64,000 bases of DNA from contig NZ_BAABCY010000053.1 of assembly GCF_039539345.1 (NCBI RefSeq), positions 1 through 64,000 on the forward strand. The letters run 5' to 3'. This DNA comes from Snuella lapsa. Its GTDB lineage: Bacteria > Bacteroidota > Bacteroidia > Flavobacteriales > Flavobacteriaceae. Position 1 is the stretch's first letter, and each line of letters starts with the position of its first letter. The translations under genes were made by a program, and so were the position numbers. Under the pieces are notes generated by a model that was not told the origin of the DNA, searched no databases, and saw only the letters and a program-made list of their open reading frames with translations. This document shows, one piece after another, positions 52,142-61,139 of this stretch.

Positions 52142-52723
52142 ATGAGAAAAAGCCTTTTCTTATTTTTTCTAGCAGTTATAAATTTTTGTCTTGCGCAAAA
52201 TGTTACTAAGTGCTCTGTATTTTCAGAGAAAGCAATTCAGTTAACCAAACAACAGGTTGTTTATGATTCTAGCTATTTTTCAATTGATTATCCAAATGGT
52301 GATGTTCCTGAAAACAAAGGCGTTTGTACCGATGTGGTTATTCGAGCATATAGAAAAATAGGCTTAGATCTGCAAAAGGAAGTGCATGAAGATATGAAAG
52401 CTAACTTTAGTTTATATCCTAAAATATGGGGGTTGAAAACTACAGATAAAAACATTGATCATAGGAGAGTGCCTAACTTAATGGTGTTCTTTAAACGTAA
52501 AGGTCTAGAGAAGAGCATAACCAAAGATCCAACAGATTACCTTCCTGGTGATATCGTTTGTTGGAATTTGGGTGGAGCAATAACACATATTGGGATCGTA
52601 GTTAATATAAAATCCAAAGACGGAAAACGAAATTTGATAGTTCATAATATTGGTAAAGGACAAGTTTTAGAAGATTGCTTATTTGACTTTAAAATAATTG
52701 GACATTATGGGTGTTTACAGTGA
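52142..52723 (+). CDS. DUF1287 secreted protein (NlpC/P60-like)
   Basis: A 193-residue protein with a signal peptide (SLFLFFLAVINFCLAQNVTK). The family motifs are VVYDSSYFSIDYPNGDVPEN, KGVCTDVVIRAYRKIGLDLQ (candidate catalytic Cys), KDPTDYLPGDIVCWNLGGAI and THIGIVVNIKS (candidate His). DUF1287 proteins are NlpC/P60-like fold predicted amidases or endopeptidases acting in the periplasm. It lies 9 nt after the OM-barrel gene on the same strand. Confidence 0.88.
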   Translation: MRKSLFLFFLAVINFCLAQNVTKCSVFSEKAIQLTKQQVVYDSSYFSIDYPNGDVPENKGVCTDVVIRAYRKIGLDLQKEVHEDMKANFSLYPKIWGLKTTDKNIDHRRVPNLMVFFKRKGLEKSITKDPTDYLPGDIVCWNLGGAITHIGIVVNIKSKDGKRNLIVHNIGKGQVLEDCLFDFKIIGHYGCLQ

Positions 52724-52732
52724 AAAGATAAT

Positions 52733-52757
52733 GTCATTCCTGCAGAGATAGGAATCC
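52733..52757. repeat. Dispersed GTCATTCCTGC-type intergenic repeat
   Basis: GTCATTCCTGC continues as an interrupted inverted repeat (ATTCCT...AGGAAT, 6-bp arms). This resembles the GTCATTCCTGCG-AGGAATC repeat dispersed in many genomes. It lies 9 nt after the DUF1287 stop. Confidence 0.4.
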
Positions 52758-52811
52758 GTTCAATTAAAATGTATTACACTTGGTGGATTTCTAACTACAC
52801 AAGAAAAACAA

Positions 52812-53507
52812 TTAGCTTAATCTAGCCAAATAATCAAAATGATCGCCCTCTACAACTAATTCGCATTGTAGGCCAACAGTTTCACTAGCAAACTTTAGAG
52901 TGTTGAAATCAAGATAAAGCCATTTCAAGGGGATTTCGGTTTCATCTTTATAGCTTAAAAAGTAGTCCAGTTCCCCATAGTAATTGGTATTAGTATCTAT
53001 CCAAAAGCCGCCATCTTCATCTTCATACATATATTTTATATCAGAAGAATCAATCAGGATCTGACCGTTTGGTTTCAATAAGCTTTTTAAATGAATTAAA
53101 TATTTGGAAAGCTGTGATAACTCTTGGAAAATACCAGTACCGTTCATCAGTAATAAAATGGTGTCAAAGGTGTCCGTTTCATCTAAGAGGTGTTTCAATT
53201 CTGTATTTTTAATGCCCCTTAACGCACAAACATCAATGGCACCTTGTGAAATGTCAATAGCCTTTACCTTAAGACCTTGCTTTTGTAAATACAAACTATG
53301 ACTGCCAGCACCGCAACCTACGTCTAAAATAGTTCCTTTTGCTAAGTTTAAGGCTTTTTTTTCCAGTTTGGGCATGTCTTTATAATCCCTAAACAGGTAG
53401 GGAAGTGGTAAAATATCATCATCAGAAATACTGGTGGAAGTAATAATGTCTTCAGTATAATGGCCCTTTTGGTAATCCAATAAAGCAGTTCCAAATAGAT
53501 CTTTCAT
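52812..53507 (-). CDS. Class I SAM-dependent methyltransferase
   Basis: A 231-residue methyltransferase: motif I GTILDVGCGAGSHSLYLQKQ, KVKAIDISQGAIDVCALRGI, FDTILLLMNGTGIFQELSQL and PNGQILIDSSDIKYMYE. These are the usual Rossmann strands of small-molecule methyltransferases. No substrate is indicated. The monocistronic gene is convergent with the DUF1287 gene and divergent from the YkgJ gene. Confidence 0.88.
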   Translation of the reverse strand: MKDLFGTALLDYQKGHYTEDIITSTSISDDDILPLPYLFRDYKDMPKLEKKALNLAKGTILDVGCGAGSHSLYLQKQGLKVKAIDISQGAIDVCALRGIKNTELKHLLDETDTFDTILLLMNGTGIFQELSQLSKYLIHLKSLLKPNGQILIDSSDIKYMYEDEDGGFWIDTNTNYYGELDYFLSYKDETEIPLKWLYLDFNTLKFASETVGLQCELVVEGDHFDYLARLS

Positions 53508-53606
53508 AGTTGTTTATGTCAATTTTAGACTATTAAAAGTCATTACGGTAGTGTGTTAGGTGCTTTAATTATTTAGTAATTCTTACTTCATAGGCAGCAA
53601 AATCAT

Positions 53607-53614
53607 TATTTTTG
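53607..53614 (+). promoter_or_regulatory. TAnnTTTG element 4 nt before the YkgJ-gene ATG
   Basis: TATTTTTG ends 4 nt before the ATG at 53619. If used, transcription would start at or just past the start codon, giving a leaderless mRNA. The alternative is a downstream in-frame start. Confidence 0.5.
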
Positions 53615-53618
53615 CGCC

Positions 53619-54113
53619 ATGCAAGATGTTGTAAATAACCTTCCGAAACAGGCCAAAGATAAACATAACGAGAACAAAAAATTCTTTGCAAGATTAAAAA
53701 AGAAACCGCCAAAGAATTTGGATTATGTTATGCAGGAATTGCACGAAGAGGAATTTAGGGAAACCAATTGTTTAGAGTGTGCCAATTGCTGTAAAACAAC
53801 AGGGCCGTTGTTTACCGATAAGGACATTGATAGGATTGCTAAGTTTTTTAAACTGAAACCGCAGCAATTTATCGATCGGTATTTAAGGATCGATGAGGAT
53901 AATGATTACGTATTGCAAAGTGTACCCTGTACGTTTTTGGGAGCCGACAATTATTGTTCAATTTACGAAGTTCGCCCAAAAGCCTGCCGGGAGTTTCCGC
54001 ATACCGACAGAAAGAAGTTTCAACAAATATCGCATCTAACCCTGAAGAATGTAGCAATATGTCCCGCCGCTTTCAATATAGTTGAAACCATGAAGAAACG
54101 TTTAAAAGTATAA
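53619..54113 (+). CDS. YkgJ-family cysteine-cluster protein
   Basis: A 164-residue protein with the YkgJ pattern: CLECANCCKTTGPLFTDKDI (C-x2-C-C), CTFLGADNYCSIYEVRPKAC, and CREFPHT, which places about seven Cys as expected for a metal or Fe-S site. The family has a DUF signature and no proven function; links to metal-cluster or peptide maturation have been suggested. No signal peptide. The promoter element lies almost on the start. Confidence 0.85.
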   Translation: MQDVVNNLPKQAKDKHNENKKFFARLKKKPPKNLDYVMQELHEEEFRETNCLECANCCKTTGPLFTDKDIDRIAKFFKLKPQQFIDRYLRIDEDNDYVLQSVPCTFLGADNYCSIYEVRPKACREFPHTDRKKFQQISHLTLKNVAICPAAFNIVETMKKRLKV

Positions 54114-54194
54114 TACACTACTGATTAAAGTTACTTTTCCTAAGTGATAGCGTTTTCGATTTTTTAGTATCTTTAAAATCAAATTTTTAACGCT

Positions 54195-55034
54195 TTGGAA
54201 ACCATATTAACCTATTTCGAAACCATTCCTTCGTTTCACAGAAGTATAATTTTAGTTGGAGGGCTTACTTTTTTTTGGATGTTGGAAGGGGCTGTACCCT
54301 TATATAGATTCAATTATAAAAAATGGCGACATGCCATTCCGAATATCTTCTTTACGCTCACTACTGTAGTGATTAATTTTGTATTGGCCTTTTTATTGTT
54401 ACAATCGGCCGACTCGGTAATGGCAAACGATTTTGGAATTCTTAACTGGCTTCCAGAAATGCCTATGGGGCTGTATCTTATCCTTGGCGTATTCCTAATG
54501 GATTTTTTTGGAGCCTATTTGCCACATTATGTAGAGCATAAAGTAAAGTTTTTATGGATGGTACATTTAGTACATCATACAGATCATGAAGTCGATACAA
54601 CTACAGCTAACAGGCACCATCCGTTAGAGAGTGTTATTCGATTTGTGTTTACCTTGATGGGCGTTTTTATAATTGGGGCACCAATGGGTATTGTAATGTT
54701 ATATCAATCTATGTCTATAGTGGCTACCCAGTTTACCCATGCTAATATAAATTTACCAAAAGGTGTAAATCATATTTTAAGTTATGTACTGGTGTCTCCC
54801 GATATGCATAAAGTACATCACCATTATATGTTGCCTTATACGGATTCTAACTACGGAAATATTTTTTCTGTTTGGGACAGGCTTTTGGGGACTTATATGG
54901 AATTAGATCGAGAGAAAATAGTATTTGGCGTAGATGTTTTTCCCGATCCGGTGGAGAATGGAAATATTAAAGATTTATTAAAGCAGCCATTTCAGAAATA
55001 TAAAAAGCCAACCATTATTCCCGAAAAAGATTAG
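54195..55034 (+). CDS. Sterol desaturase / fatty-acid hydroxylase family membrane enzyme
   Basis: A 279-residue di-iron membrane enzyme: about four helices, with His clusters HYVEHKVKFLW, HLVHHTDHEVDTTTANRHHP and HKVHHHYMLPYTDSNYG. These three groups are typical of the ERG3/C-4 hydroxylase superfamily, acting on sterol, carotenoid or fatty-acid chains. The actual substrate is unknown. The start is TTG 54195. The stop interleaves with the convergent NamZ stop in TTAG (55031-55034). Confidence 0.85.
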   Translation: METILTYFETIPSFHRSIILVGGLTFFWMLEGAVPLYRFNYKKWRHAIPNIFFTLTTVVINFVLAFLLLQSADSVMANDFGILNWLPEMPMGLYLILGVFLMDFFGAYLPHYVEHKVKFLWMVHLVHHTDHEVDTTTANRHHPLESVIRFVFTLMGVFIIGAPMGIVMLYQSMSIVATQFTHANINLPKGVNHILSYVLVSPDMHKVHHHYMLPYTDSNYGNIFSVWDRLLGTYMELDREKIVFGVDVFPDPVENGNIKDLLKQPFQKYKKPTIIPEKD

Positions 55035-56263
55035 TCGTAGATTAAATATTTAGATCGGGTTGCTTTAAACGATTCCAGCCCTTTTTGCCAACTTGTTTTG
55101 ATAACATCTTCACTTAAACCTTGTTCAATTTGTTGTTGTAATTTTTTAGTGCCAGCTAATTTGGTGAAAAAGGCATTAAAAAAGGTTGATTTGTTTGTTG
55201 TGTGGTTGTAACTTTCAATTAGCCAAGAAAGGTTTAAAGTACTTAACGTAGGAGTTTTTGTCAAGTTTTTGCCATAACACTGCTTGTTTTGGTGCTTGGG
55301 ATATTTTGCACCTTCATTGGGTGTCGGTGTGAATCGATACTCATAAATATTGGAGTTAAGGAAAGGGCTTCCAAAAATTTGAAATTGTAAATTCGTTCCT
55401 CTACCCGCACTAACATTGGTGCCCTCAAAAAAACACAAGCTGGGGTACAGGTTAATAGCTTTTGGGTTAGGTAAATTTGGAGATGGTTTTATAGGTAAAT
55501 CATAAGGCGTCTTATGTGTGTAGTGCATAACAGGTATTATTTTTATGTTGCATTGTATGCCGTTTGCTAACCATTTTTCGCCATTGATCATTTGAGCATA
55601 TTCTCCAATGGTCATACCATGGACTATTGGTACGGGGTGCATGCCAACGAAACTTTTGTTGGATGTTTCTAAAACGGGGCCATCAATATAGTGGCCATTT
55701 GGATTTGGCCGATCTAATATCATAACAGGGATTTGCTGTTCGGCACAAGCTTCCATTACATAGTGTAAGGTGGAGATGTATGTGTAAAACCGCGCACCTA
55801 CATCCTGTATGTCAAAAATAATAATGTCAAGATCTTTAAGTTGCTCCTCTTTTGGCTTTTTATTGCTGCCATAAAGGGAAACAATAGGCAATCCTGTTTT
55901 AGTGTCGATGCCGTCTTTTACTACTTCCCCTGCATCTGCTTTTCCACGAAATCCATGTTCAGGAGCAAACACTTTAGTAATATTTATATCTAATAGTAAA
56001 AGGGAATCTACCAAATGGGTAAATGTATTTTCCGTTTTAAAAATAACACTTGTTTGATTGGCAACAATACCAACACGTTTATTTTGTAATAGAGGTAAAT
56101 AGATTTCTGTTTGATTGGCACCAACATATGGTTTGGTTTTTTGAGGTTCGTTTATTTGGTCTTCTTGTTTTTGATGGTCCGCTTGGGATTTTGAAATGTT
56201 TGCACAAGAAATTAGTATTAAAACAAATAATAAAACTGTATTTTTGAAAATCTTAAACCCCAT
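55031..56263 (-). CDS. Exo-beta-N-acetylmuramidase NamZ-like lipoprotein (DUF1343)
   Basis: A 410-residue DUF1343 protein with lipobox LVLILISCANISKSQ. Motifs: VGIVANQTSVIF, FAPEHGFRGKADAGEVVKDG, LPIVSLYGSNKKP, IIFDIQDVGARFYTYISTLH, VMILDRPNPNG and YPSLCFFEGTNVSAGRGTNL. The Glu-Glu-type active site of NamZ is consistent with release of terminal MurNAc from peptidoglycan fragments, as in Tannerella and Bacillus NamZ. Probably a wall-recycling enzyme on the cell surface. It starts only 8 bp from the divergent permease gene. Confidence 0.88.
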   Translation of the reverse strand: MGFKIFKNTVLLFVLILISCANISKSQADHQKQEDQINEPQKTKPYVGANQTEIYLPLLQNKRVGIVANQTSVIFKTENTFTHLVDSLLLLDINITKVFAPEHGFRGKADAGEVVKDGIDTKTGLPIVSLYGSNKKPKEEQLKDLDIIIFDIQDVGARFYTYISTLHYVMEACAEQQIPVMILDRPNPNGHYIDGPVLETSNKSFVGMHPVPIVHGMTIGEYAQMINGEKWLANGIQCNIKIIPVMHYTHKTPYDLPIKPSPNLPNPKAINLYPSLCFFEGTNVSAGRGTNLQFQIFGSPFLNSNIYEYRFTPTPNEGAKYPKHQNKQCYGKNLTKTPTLSTLNLSWLIESYNHTTNKSTFFNAFFTKLAGTKKLQQQIEQGLSEDVIKTSWQKGLESFKATRSKYLIYD

Positions 56264-56271
56264 GGTATAAT

Positions 56272-57507
56272 TTGAATTACGAATTTTTTATAGCTAAACG
56301 TATTATTGGTAGTAAAGCATATAAAAGTAGTATATCGGCACCAATAATAAAAATAGGCATTGCAGCAATCGCAATTGGGTTGGTAGTAATGATGGTTGCC
56401 ATAGCTACCGGAATTGGTTTGCAGCAAAAAATACGTGATAAGGTTGTTGCTTTCAATGGGCACTTAACTATAACCAATTACGATAGCAATAATTCCCAGG
56501 AGAGTATCTTTCCAGTCTCAAAAAACCAGAGTTTTTACCCAGAATTTAAGTCGGTTCAAGGCATTACGCATATACAGGCAGTAGCGACAAAGTTTGGAGT
56601 TATTCGTACCGAAACCGATTTTGAAGCTCCTGTTTTTAAAGGAGTAGGAGACGATTATGACTGGAGTTACTTTAACGATTTTCTTATTGAAGGCAGGTTG
56701 CCGCTGTTCAAAGAGAAGTGGAGCGAAGAAGTTCTAATTTCAGAATATCTTGCCAAGAGATTAAGATTTAAGGTAGGGGACGAATTTCAAATGGTGTTTG
56801 CTAAAGATGATCCCGAAAAATTGCCTAGTTATCTTAAATGCCGTGTCGTGGGTATATATAATTCTGGGTTTCAGGACCTGGATAAACAATATTTGATCGG
56901 GAATATTCGTCATTTACAACGTTTAAACAAATGGAAAAGTGATGAGATCGGGAGTTTTGAAGTGTTTATTGAAAATTATGACGATCTAGAGGAGAAAGGC
57001 CCCGAGGTTTATAAACAAATACCGTCGTTATTGGATGCTTTTACAGTAGTCGATAAATATGCCTCAATTTTTGAATGGATCAATATTTTTGATAAAAACA
57101 TATATGGTATTATTGGTATCATGATTCTTGTGGCAGGTATTAATATGATAACCGCCTTATTGGTTTTAATCCTTGAGCGTACGCAAATGATAGGTATTTT
57201 AAAAGCATTAGGAAGTAATAACTGGAGTGTTCGAAAGGTGTTTTTATATAATGCTTCTTATCTAATTCTTTTGGGGTTGTTTTGGGGGAACCTTATAGGG
57301 TTAGGACTGTTGTTTACACAAAAGTATTTTAAGCTATTTCCTTTAGATCCAAATGTTTACTATGTGTCCGAAGCACCTGTGTACATAAGTTTTGGGTATA
57401 TCATGACTTTAAACATAGGAACCTTGATACTTTGTTTATTAATGCTTTTGGTGCCATCGTACATCGTTACTAAAATTTCGCCTGTTAAGGCTATAAGGTT
57501 TGAATAG
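56272..57507 (+). CDS. LolC/LolE-like ABC transporter permease
   Basis: A 411-residue MacB-fold permease: one N-terminal helix (IGIAAIAIGLVVMMVAIATG), a large periplasmic domain, and three C-terminal helices (YGIIGIMILVAGINMITALL, YNASYLILLGLFWGNLIGLG, IMTLNIGTLILCLLMLLVPS) ending SPVKAIRFE. It matches LolC/LolE, which extract lipoproteins from the inner membrane. The partner LolD ATPase is not adjacent. The start is TTG 56272. Only 8 nt separate it from the NamZ start, so its promoter must lie inside namZ. Confidence 0.85.
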   Translation: MNYEFFIAKRIIGSKAYKSSISAPIIKIGIAAIAIGLVVMMVAIATGIGLQQKIRDKVVAFNGHLTITNYDSNNSQESIFPVSKNQSFYPEFKSVQGITHIQAVATKFGVIRTETDFEAPVFKGVGDDYDWSYFNDFLIEGRLPLFKEKWSEEVLISEYLAKRLRFKVGDEFQMVFAKDDPEKLPSYLKCRVVGIYNSGFQDLDKQYLIGNIRHLQRLNKWKSDEIGSFEVFIENYDDLEEKGPEVYKQIPSLLDAFTVVDKYASIFEWINIFDKNIYGIIGIMILVAGINMITALLVLILERTQMIGILKALGSNNWSVRKVFLYNASYLILLGLFWGNLIGLGLLFTQKYFKLFPLDPNVYYVSEAPVYISFGYIMTLNIGTLILCLLMLLVPSYIVTKISPVKAIRFE

Positions 57508-57633
57508 CCTATAAATTGGAATTAATCTGGTAAAGATTTGTTTAAATGTTTTGTCTGGAGCTACAATTGGTAGTAGTGAATAGTTCAAAAAAAAATATTT
57601 GTGGTAGGCAATGTTTTATATTAGCATATTCTA

Positions 57634-60270
57634 ATGAAATTTCGACATTCCATAGTAATTCGTTTAGCACTGTTTTTTACAGGACTTATTATCTTTTCTA
57701 TTTTATTATCGGGGTATTTGGTTTTTGAAAAATCTTCAAAGGTTATTACCGAATATGCTAGAAATCGTATTGTACACGAATCCGAACTAGCCGAGCAAGC
57801 TTTTTATGCCTTATTGGGTGAGGTTTCTAATGATATTGCAGTAATAGCTTCAAGTCCAACATTAGGTAATTATGTACAGAAACCATCGGTGAGAACCATT
57901 CAGGATATCAATACCTTATTTAAAAGTGTATTAAGTAATAAAGCGTCTTACTTTCAAATACGGTTTATCGGGCTAGAAAATAATGGAAGGGAGATCATCA
58001 GGTTCGATAAGAAAGAAGGTCGTGTTTTTAAATCAGACGAACTTCAGGAAAAAGGAGATCGGGATTATTTCAAGGAAGCAATAGCTATAGAAAAGGGAGC
58101 GCTCTACTTTTCCAAAATCAATCTTAATGAAGAATATGGACTTGTTAGTAAGCCGTATATTCCAACGTTAAGAGCTGCAAGTCCAATTTTTAATGCCAAT
58201 AACGAGGTTGTTGGAATTGTAGTAATTAATGTTGATCTAACCAGATTATATGTAACACTGGATAAAATATCCAAAGAAGAATCTCAACTGTACTTAATTA
58301 ACAAAGAAGGAGATTATTTATATGCATTAGATAAAGACAAACTGTTTGCTTCGCAAACAGGTAATAATGATAATTTTTATTCAGATTTTAAGATAGATTC
58401 CAATGCAGTTTTTGATTCAAAGCAGGTTGTAAATGGTTTACAAGTAAACTTAGATAATAATCTGCTTAGTTATGTAAAACAATTAAATTACTTTAAAGGA
58501 AAACGAAACTTTTATCTGGTAGCTGCTGTAAAACAAGATATTTTGCTGAAAAGTGCACATGCTGTTAGAGCAAATAGCTTGCAGGCTTTACTGTTGGTAT
58601 GTTTGATCTGTATTTTGTTGTCATGGTTTTTTGTGAGTGTTATTTCCCAAAAGATCAATCAAATTACAAAGGCCATTAGCAACTACGATGAAGGCTTGGT
58701 TAGCGATATCCCATTGCCAGTTAGTAGGAACGATGAAATAGGTGTTTTGGCCAGAACGTTTAAAAAGATGAAAATTAAAATCGATCAAAATGTTAATAAA
58801 CTTAATATAGCGCTAGAAAAAGAAAGGCAGGCCAAGCAGCAACGCGATGAGTTCTTGCAAAATATGAGCCATGAATTACGTACACCCCTTAATGCTATTT
58901 TAGGACTTACCCAATTACTTAAAAAGAACAGCCAATCAAATGCTCAGTTGCCTATTATTGAGGCGTTGGATAGAAGTGCCAATAACTTGGCAGGATTGGT
59001 TTACGATGTTTTGGATCATAAAAAAATAGTAGAGGGCACATTGCACATAGAATATCAGCCAACCAATATTGCCAAATTGCTTAAAGATATTTACTCAAGT
59101 TATCAATACGAAGCCATTAGAAAAGGATTGGATTTTACAGTCGAAATGGATAAAGATATTGAAGAAGAATTATTTCAAACAGATCCCTTAAGGCTATCGC
59201 AAATGGTTACGAATCTGGTTGTAAATGCACTAAAGTTTACGTCTAAAGGAGCAGTTAAGCTATTGGCAAAGATAAATTGTAATGAGGCTAAACAATTAGA
59301 AATAAAGGTGGTAGATACAGGGATTGGTATTCACCCTGAAAATATTGATAAAATAAATAACCGTTACTTTCAGGAAAGTAAAGAACTGTCGGGACGATAT
59401 GGGGGATACGGTCTTGGTTTGTCGATTGTAAAACAACTCTCCTCCTTATTTGGAGGGTATCTAAGTGTCGATTCTGAAAAGGGAATAGGGTCGACATTTT
59501 GCATAACGATTCCTGTTGTGTCAGCTAATAAAGCTAAAATAAATGAAGAAAAATCCATTCAAGTTCAGGACAGCCTAGAATTTAAAAAGTTTTACAAGAT
59601 ACTTCATATCGAAGATGATGTGTCCACAATAGAACTTGTAAGGCACATATTGAAAAATAAGTCTGTTGAATTAGAACAGGTAAGTAGTGTAGATGGAGCA
59701 TTAAATTATTTAGCCGAAAATAAGCCAGATCTAATCTTTAGTGATTTATTACTAAATGATATCCATTTAAAGGACGAATTAGAGCAATGGATACAATCGA
59801 AAAGGATAACCTGTCCGCTTGTCTTGGTGTCGGCTTCAGAGCCAGAAATGATGGAGTCGATATCGCCAATTTATTTTCAAAAGCCATTCAAGGCAAATGA
59901 ATTAAAAGATTATGCGTTTAAAGTTTTAGGAGCTCATGAATTTTCGCAACCTGATTTTTTAAATATTTATAGTAATTACGATCACGAAAAAGGAAAAATA
60001 GCAAAAGTAATTGGTTTGCTTATTGAGGAATTTCAAACTTATAAAGACCGTATCGAAAAGGCCGTAACAAGTAAAGATCAAAAAGAATGGGAGGCCATAT
60101 TGCATAAGCTTATTGCTCACATTAATAATTTAAAATTAAGCTCTCTTTCAAAGCTGTTGCCAGAACAAGTAGAAACGCTTGCGTTAAATCAATTAGAGGA
60201 AATACAAAATACTTTTGTTTATTACTTATGTTGTTTTAGAGAAGAAAGACGTGTTAATTTAAAAGACTGA
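57634..60270 (+). CDS. Hybrid sensor histidine kinase (Cache-HAMP-HisKA-HATPase-REC-Hpt)
   Basis: An 878-residue kinase: TM1 about 8-30, an extracytoplasmic Cache-like sensor (about 31-305, with SKPYIPTLRAASPIFNANNE), TM2 about 312-332, HAMP (NQITKAISNYDEGLVSDIPL), HisKA with FLQNMSHELRTPLNAILGLT (phospho-His413), HATPase boxes NLVVNALKFTSKG, VVDTGIGIHPENIDK and GLGLSIVKQL, a receiver domain with phosphoacceptor D704 (PDLIFSDLLLND), and an Hpt-like tail with H824 (AILHKLIAHI). This permits an internal His-Asp-His relay. The convergent LytTR regulator is the likely output. Confidence 0.9.
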   Translation: MKFRHSIVIRLALFFTGLIIFSILLSGYLVFEKSSKVITEYARNRIVHESELAEQAFYALLGEVSNDIAVIASSPTLGNYVQKPSVRTIQDINTLFKSVLSNKASYFQIRFIGLENNGREIIRFDKKEGRVFKSDELQEKGDRDYFKEAIAIEKGALYFSKINLNEEYGLVSKPYIPTLRAASPIFNANNEVVGIVVINVDLTRLYVTLDKISKEESQLYLINKEGDYLYALDKDKLFASQTGNNDNFYSDFKIDSNAVFDSKQVVNGLQVNLDNNLLSYVKQLNYFKGKRNFYLVAAVKQDILLKSAHAVRANSLQALLLVCLICILLSWFFVSVISQKINQITKAISNYDEGLVSDIPLPVSRNDEIGVLARTFKKMKIKIDQNVNKLNIALEKERQAKQQRDEFLQNMSHELRTPLNAILGLTQLLKKNSQSNAQLPIIEALDRSANNLAGLVYDVLDHKKIVEGTLHIEYQPTNIAKLLKDIYSSYQYEAIRKGLDFTVEMDKDIEEELFQTDPLRLSQMVTNLVVNALKFTSKGAVKLLAKINCNEAKQLEIKVVDTGIGIHPENIDKINNRYFQESKELSGRYGGYGLGLSIVKQLSSLFGGYLSVDSEKGIGSTFCITIPVVSANKAKINEEKSIQVQDSLEFKKFYKILHIEDDVSTIELVRHILKNKSVELEQVSSVDGALNYLAENKPDLIFSDLLLNDIHLKDELEQWIQSKRITCPLVLVSASEPEMMESISPIYFQKPFKANELKDYAFKVLGAHEFSQPDFLNIYSNYDHEKGKIAKVIGLLIEEFQTYKDRIEKAVTSKDQKEWEAILHKLIAHINNLKLSSLSKLLPEQVETLALNQLEEIQNTFVYYLCCFREERRVNLKD

Positions 60271-60934
60271 TTTTTTGATATAGTGTTTTTTCGTAACTCT
60301 GGCTAAGCGGTACATGGTCTTTTCCTATTTCTATAACATTATTGCCTATGGCGCTTATTTTATTCAAGTTAACAATATAAGAACGATGCACCCGTTGAAA
60401 AAAATCAGGTAACTTAGTTTCAAGATCTTTTAAGGTCATGAGCGTTAATATCTTTCTCTTTGTCATGACCACAGAAATATAATTAGCTTCCGATTTAAAA
60501 TAGCAAACGTCTTCTAAATTTATCTTTACCAACTTATTGCCATCTTTAATAAAAAGTCTGGCTTCTTTATTTTGGTGTTTTGATTGGAAAACTTGTGCTT
60601 TTTGAAATGCTTTAAAGAATCTGGGAAAGTTAATAGGTTTTACTAAAAAGTCTGCTATCTGATCGTAATTATAGGAATCTGGAGCAAAATTCTTATTAGA
60701 AGTAATCATAATTACAGCCGTATTGGAAGGCGTTATTCTTAAAATATCTTCACCGGTTATATCGGGTAAGTTATAGTCCAACAGAATAACATCAAAGTGA
60801 GAGCTGTTAATAAGATTTATTGATTCAAATCCAGAAGTAGTAGTTACAACACTGGTTATGTCATCAATTTTACTGCAAAAGTGTTCCAGTAAATCACACA
60901 TTAACGGGTCATCGTCAACAATAAGACATTTCAT
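60254..60934 (-). CDS. LytTR-family response regulator
   Basis: A 226-residue response regulator: receiver domain with DDD at 7-9 and phosphoacceptor D53 (DVILLDYNLPDITG), Thr/Lys at VIMITSN and FLVKPINFP, then a LytTR DNA-binding domain (about 120-226) with VCYFKSEANYISVVMTKRKI and RVHRSYIVNLNKISAIGN. It overlaps the hybrid kinase gene tail by 17 nt and is likely its partner. LytTR proteins bind direct repeats; none is obvious in the 205-bp gap to the haloperoxidase-like gene. Confidence 0.92.
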   Translation of the reverse strand: MKCLIVDDDPLMCDLLEHFCSKIDDITSVVTTTSGFESINLINSSHFDVILLDYNLPDITGEDILRITPSNTAVIMITSNKNFAPDSYNYDQIADFLVKPINFPRFFKAFQKAQVFQSKHQNKEARLFIKDGNKLVKINLEDVCYFKSEANYISVVMTKRKILTLMTLKDLETKLPDFFQRVHRSYIVNLNKISAIGNNVIEIGKDHVPLSQSYEKTLYQKISLLN

Positions 60935-61112
60935 CTGTTACTATTTTATTGCTCTTAATAGCTTAGTTATGATTTGAAAATCATTATATAGGTTGGCATT
61001 AACTTAATCCCACTAGTTTATTTCGTTGGTTTATCAAATAAAAAGCGTATTTCATCAAGCAATATAATCAATCCGTACAATAATATAGAGATATGTTAAG
61101 TAAAATAGTAAT

Positions 61113-61138
61113 ATTGGGTCAACAAAAACCAACCCAAT
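61113..61138 (+). promoter_or_regulatory. Hairpin directly before the haloperoxidase-like start codon
   Basis: ATTGGGT (61113-61119) and ACCCAAT (61132-61138) are exact complements with a 12-nt loop, ending one base before the ATG at 61140. Folding would place the initiation region next to a stem and could limit translation. Confidence 0.4.
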
Positions 61139-61139
61139 T

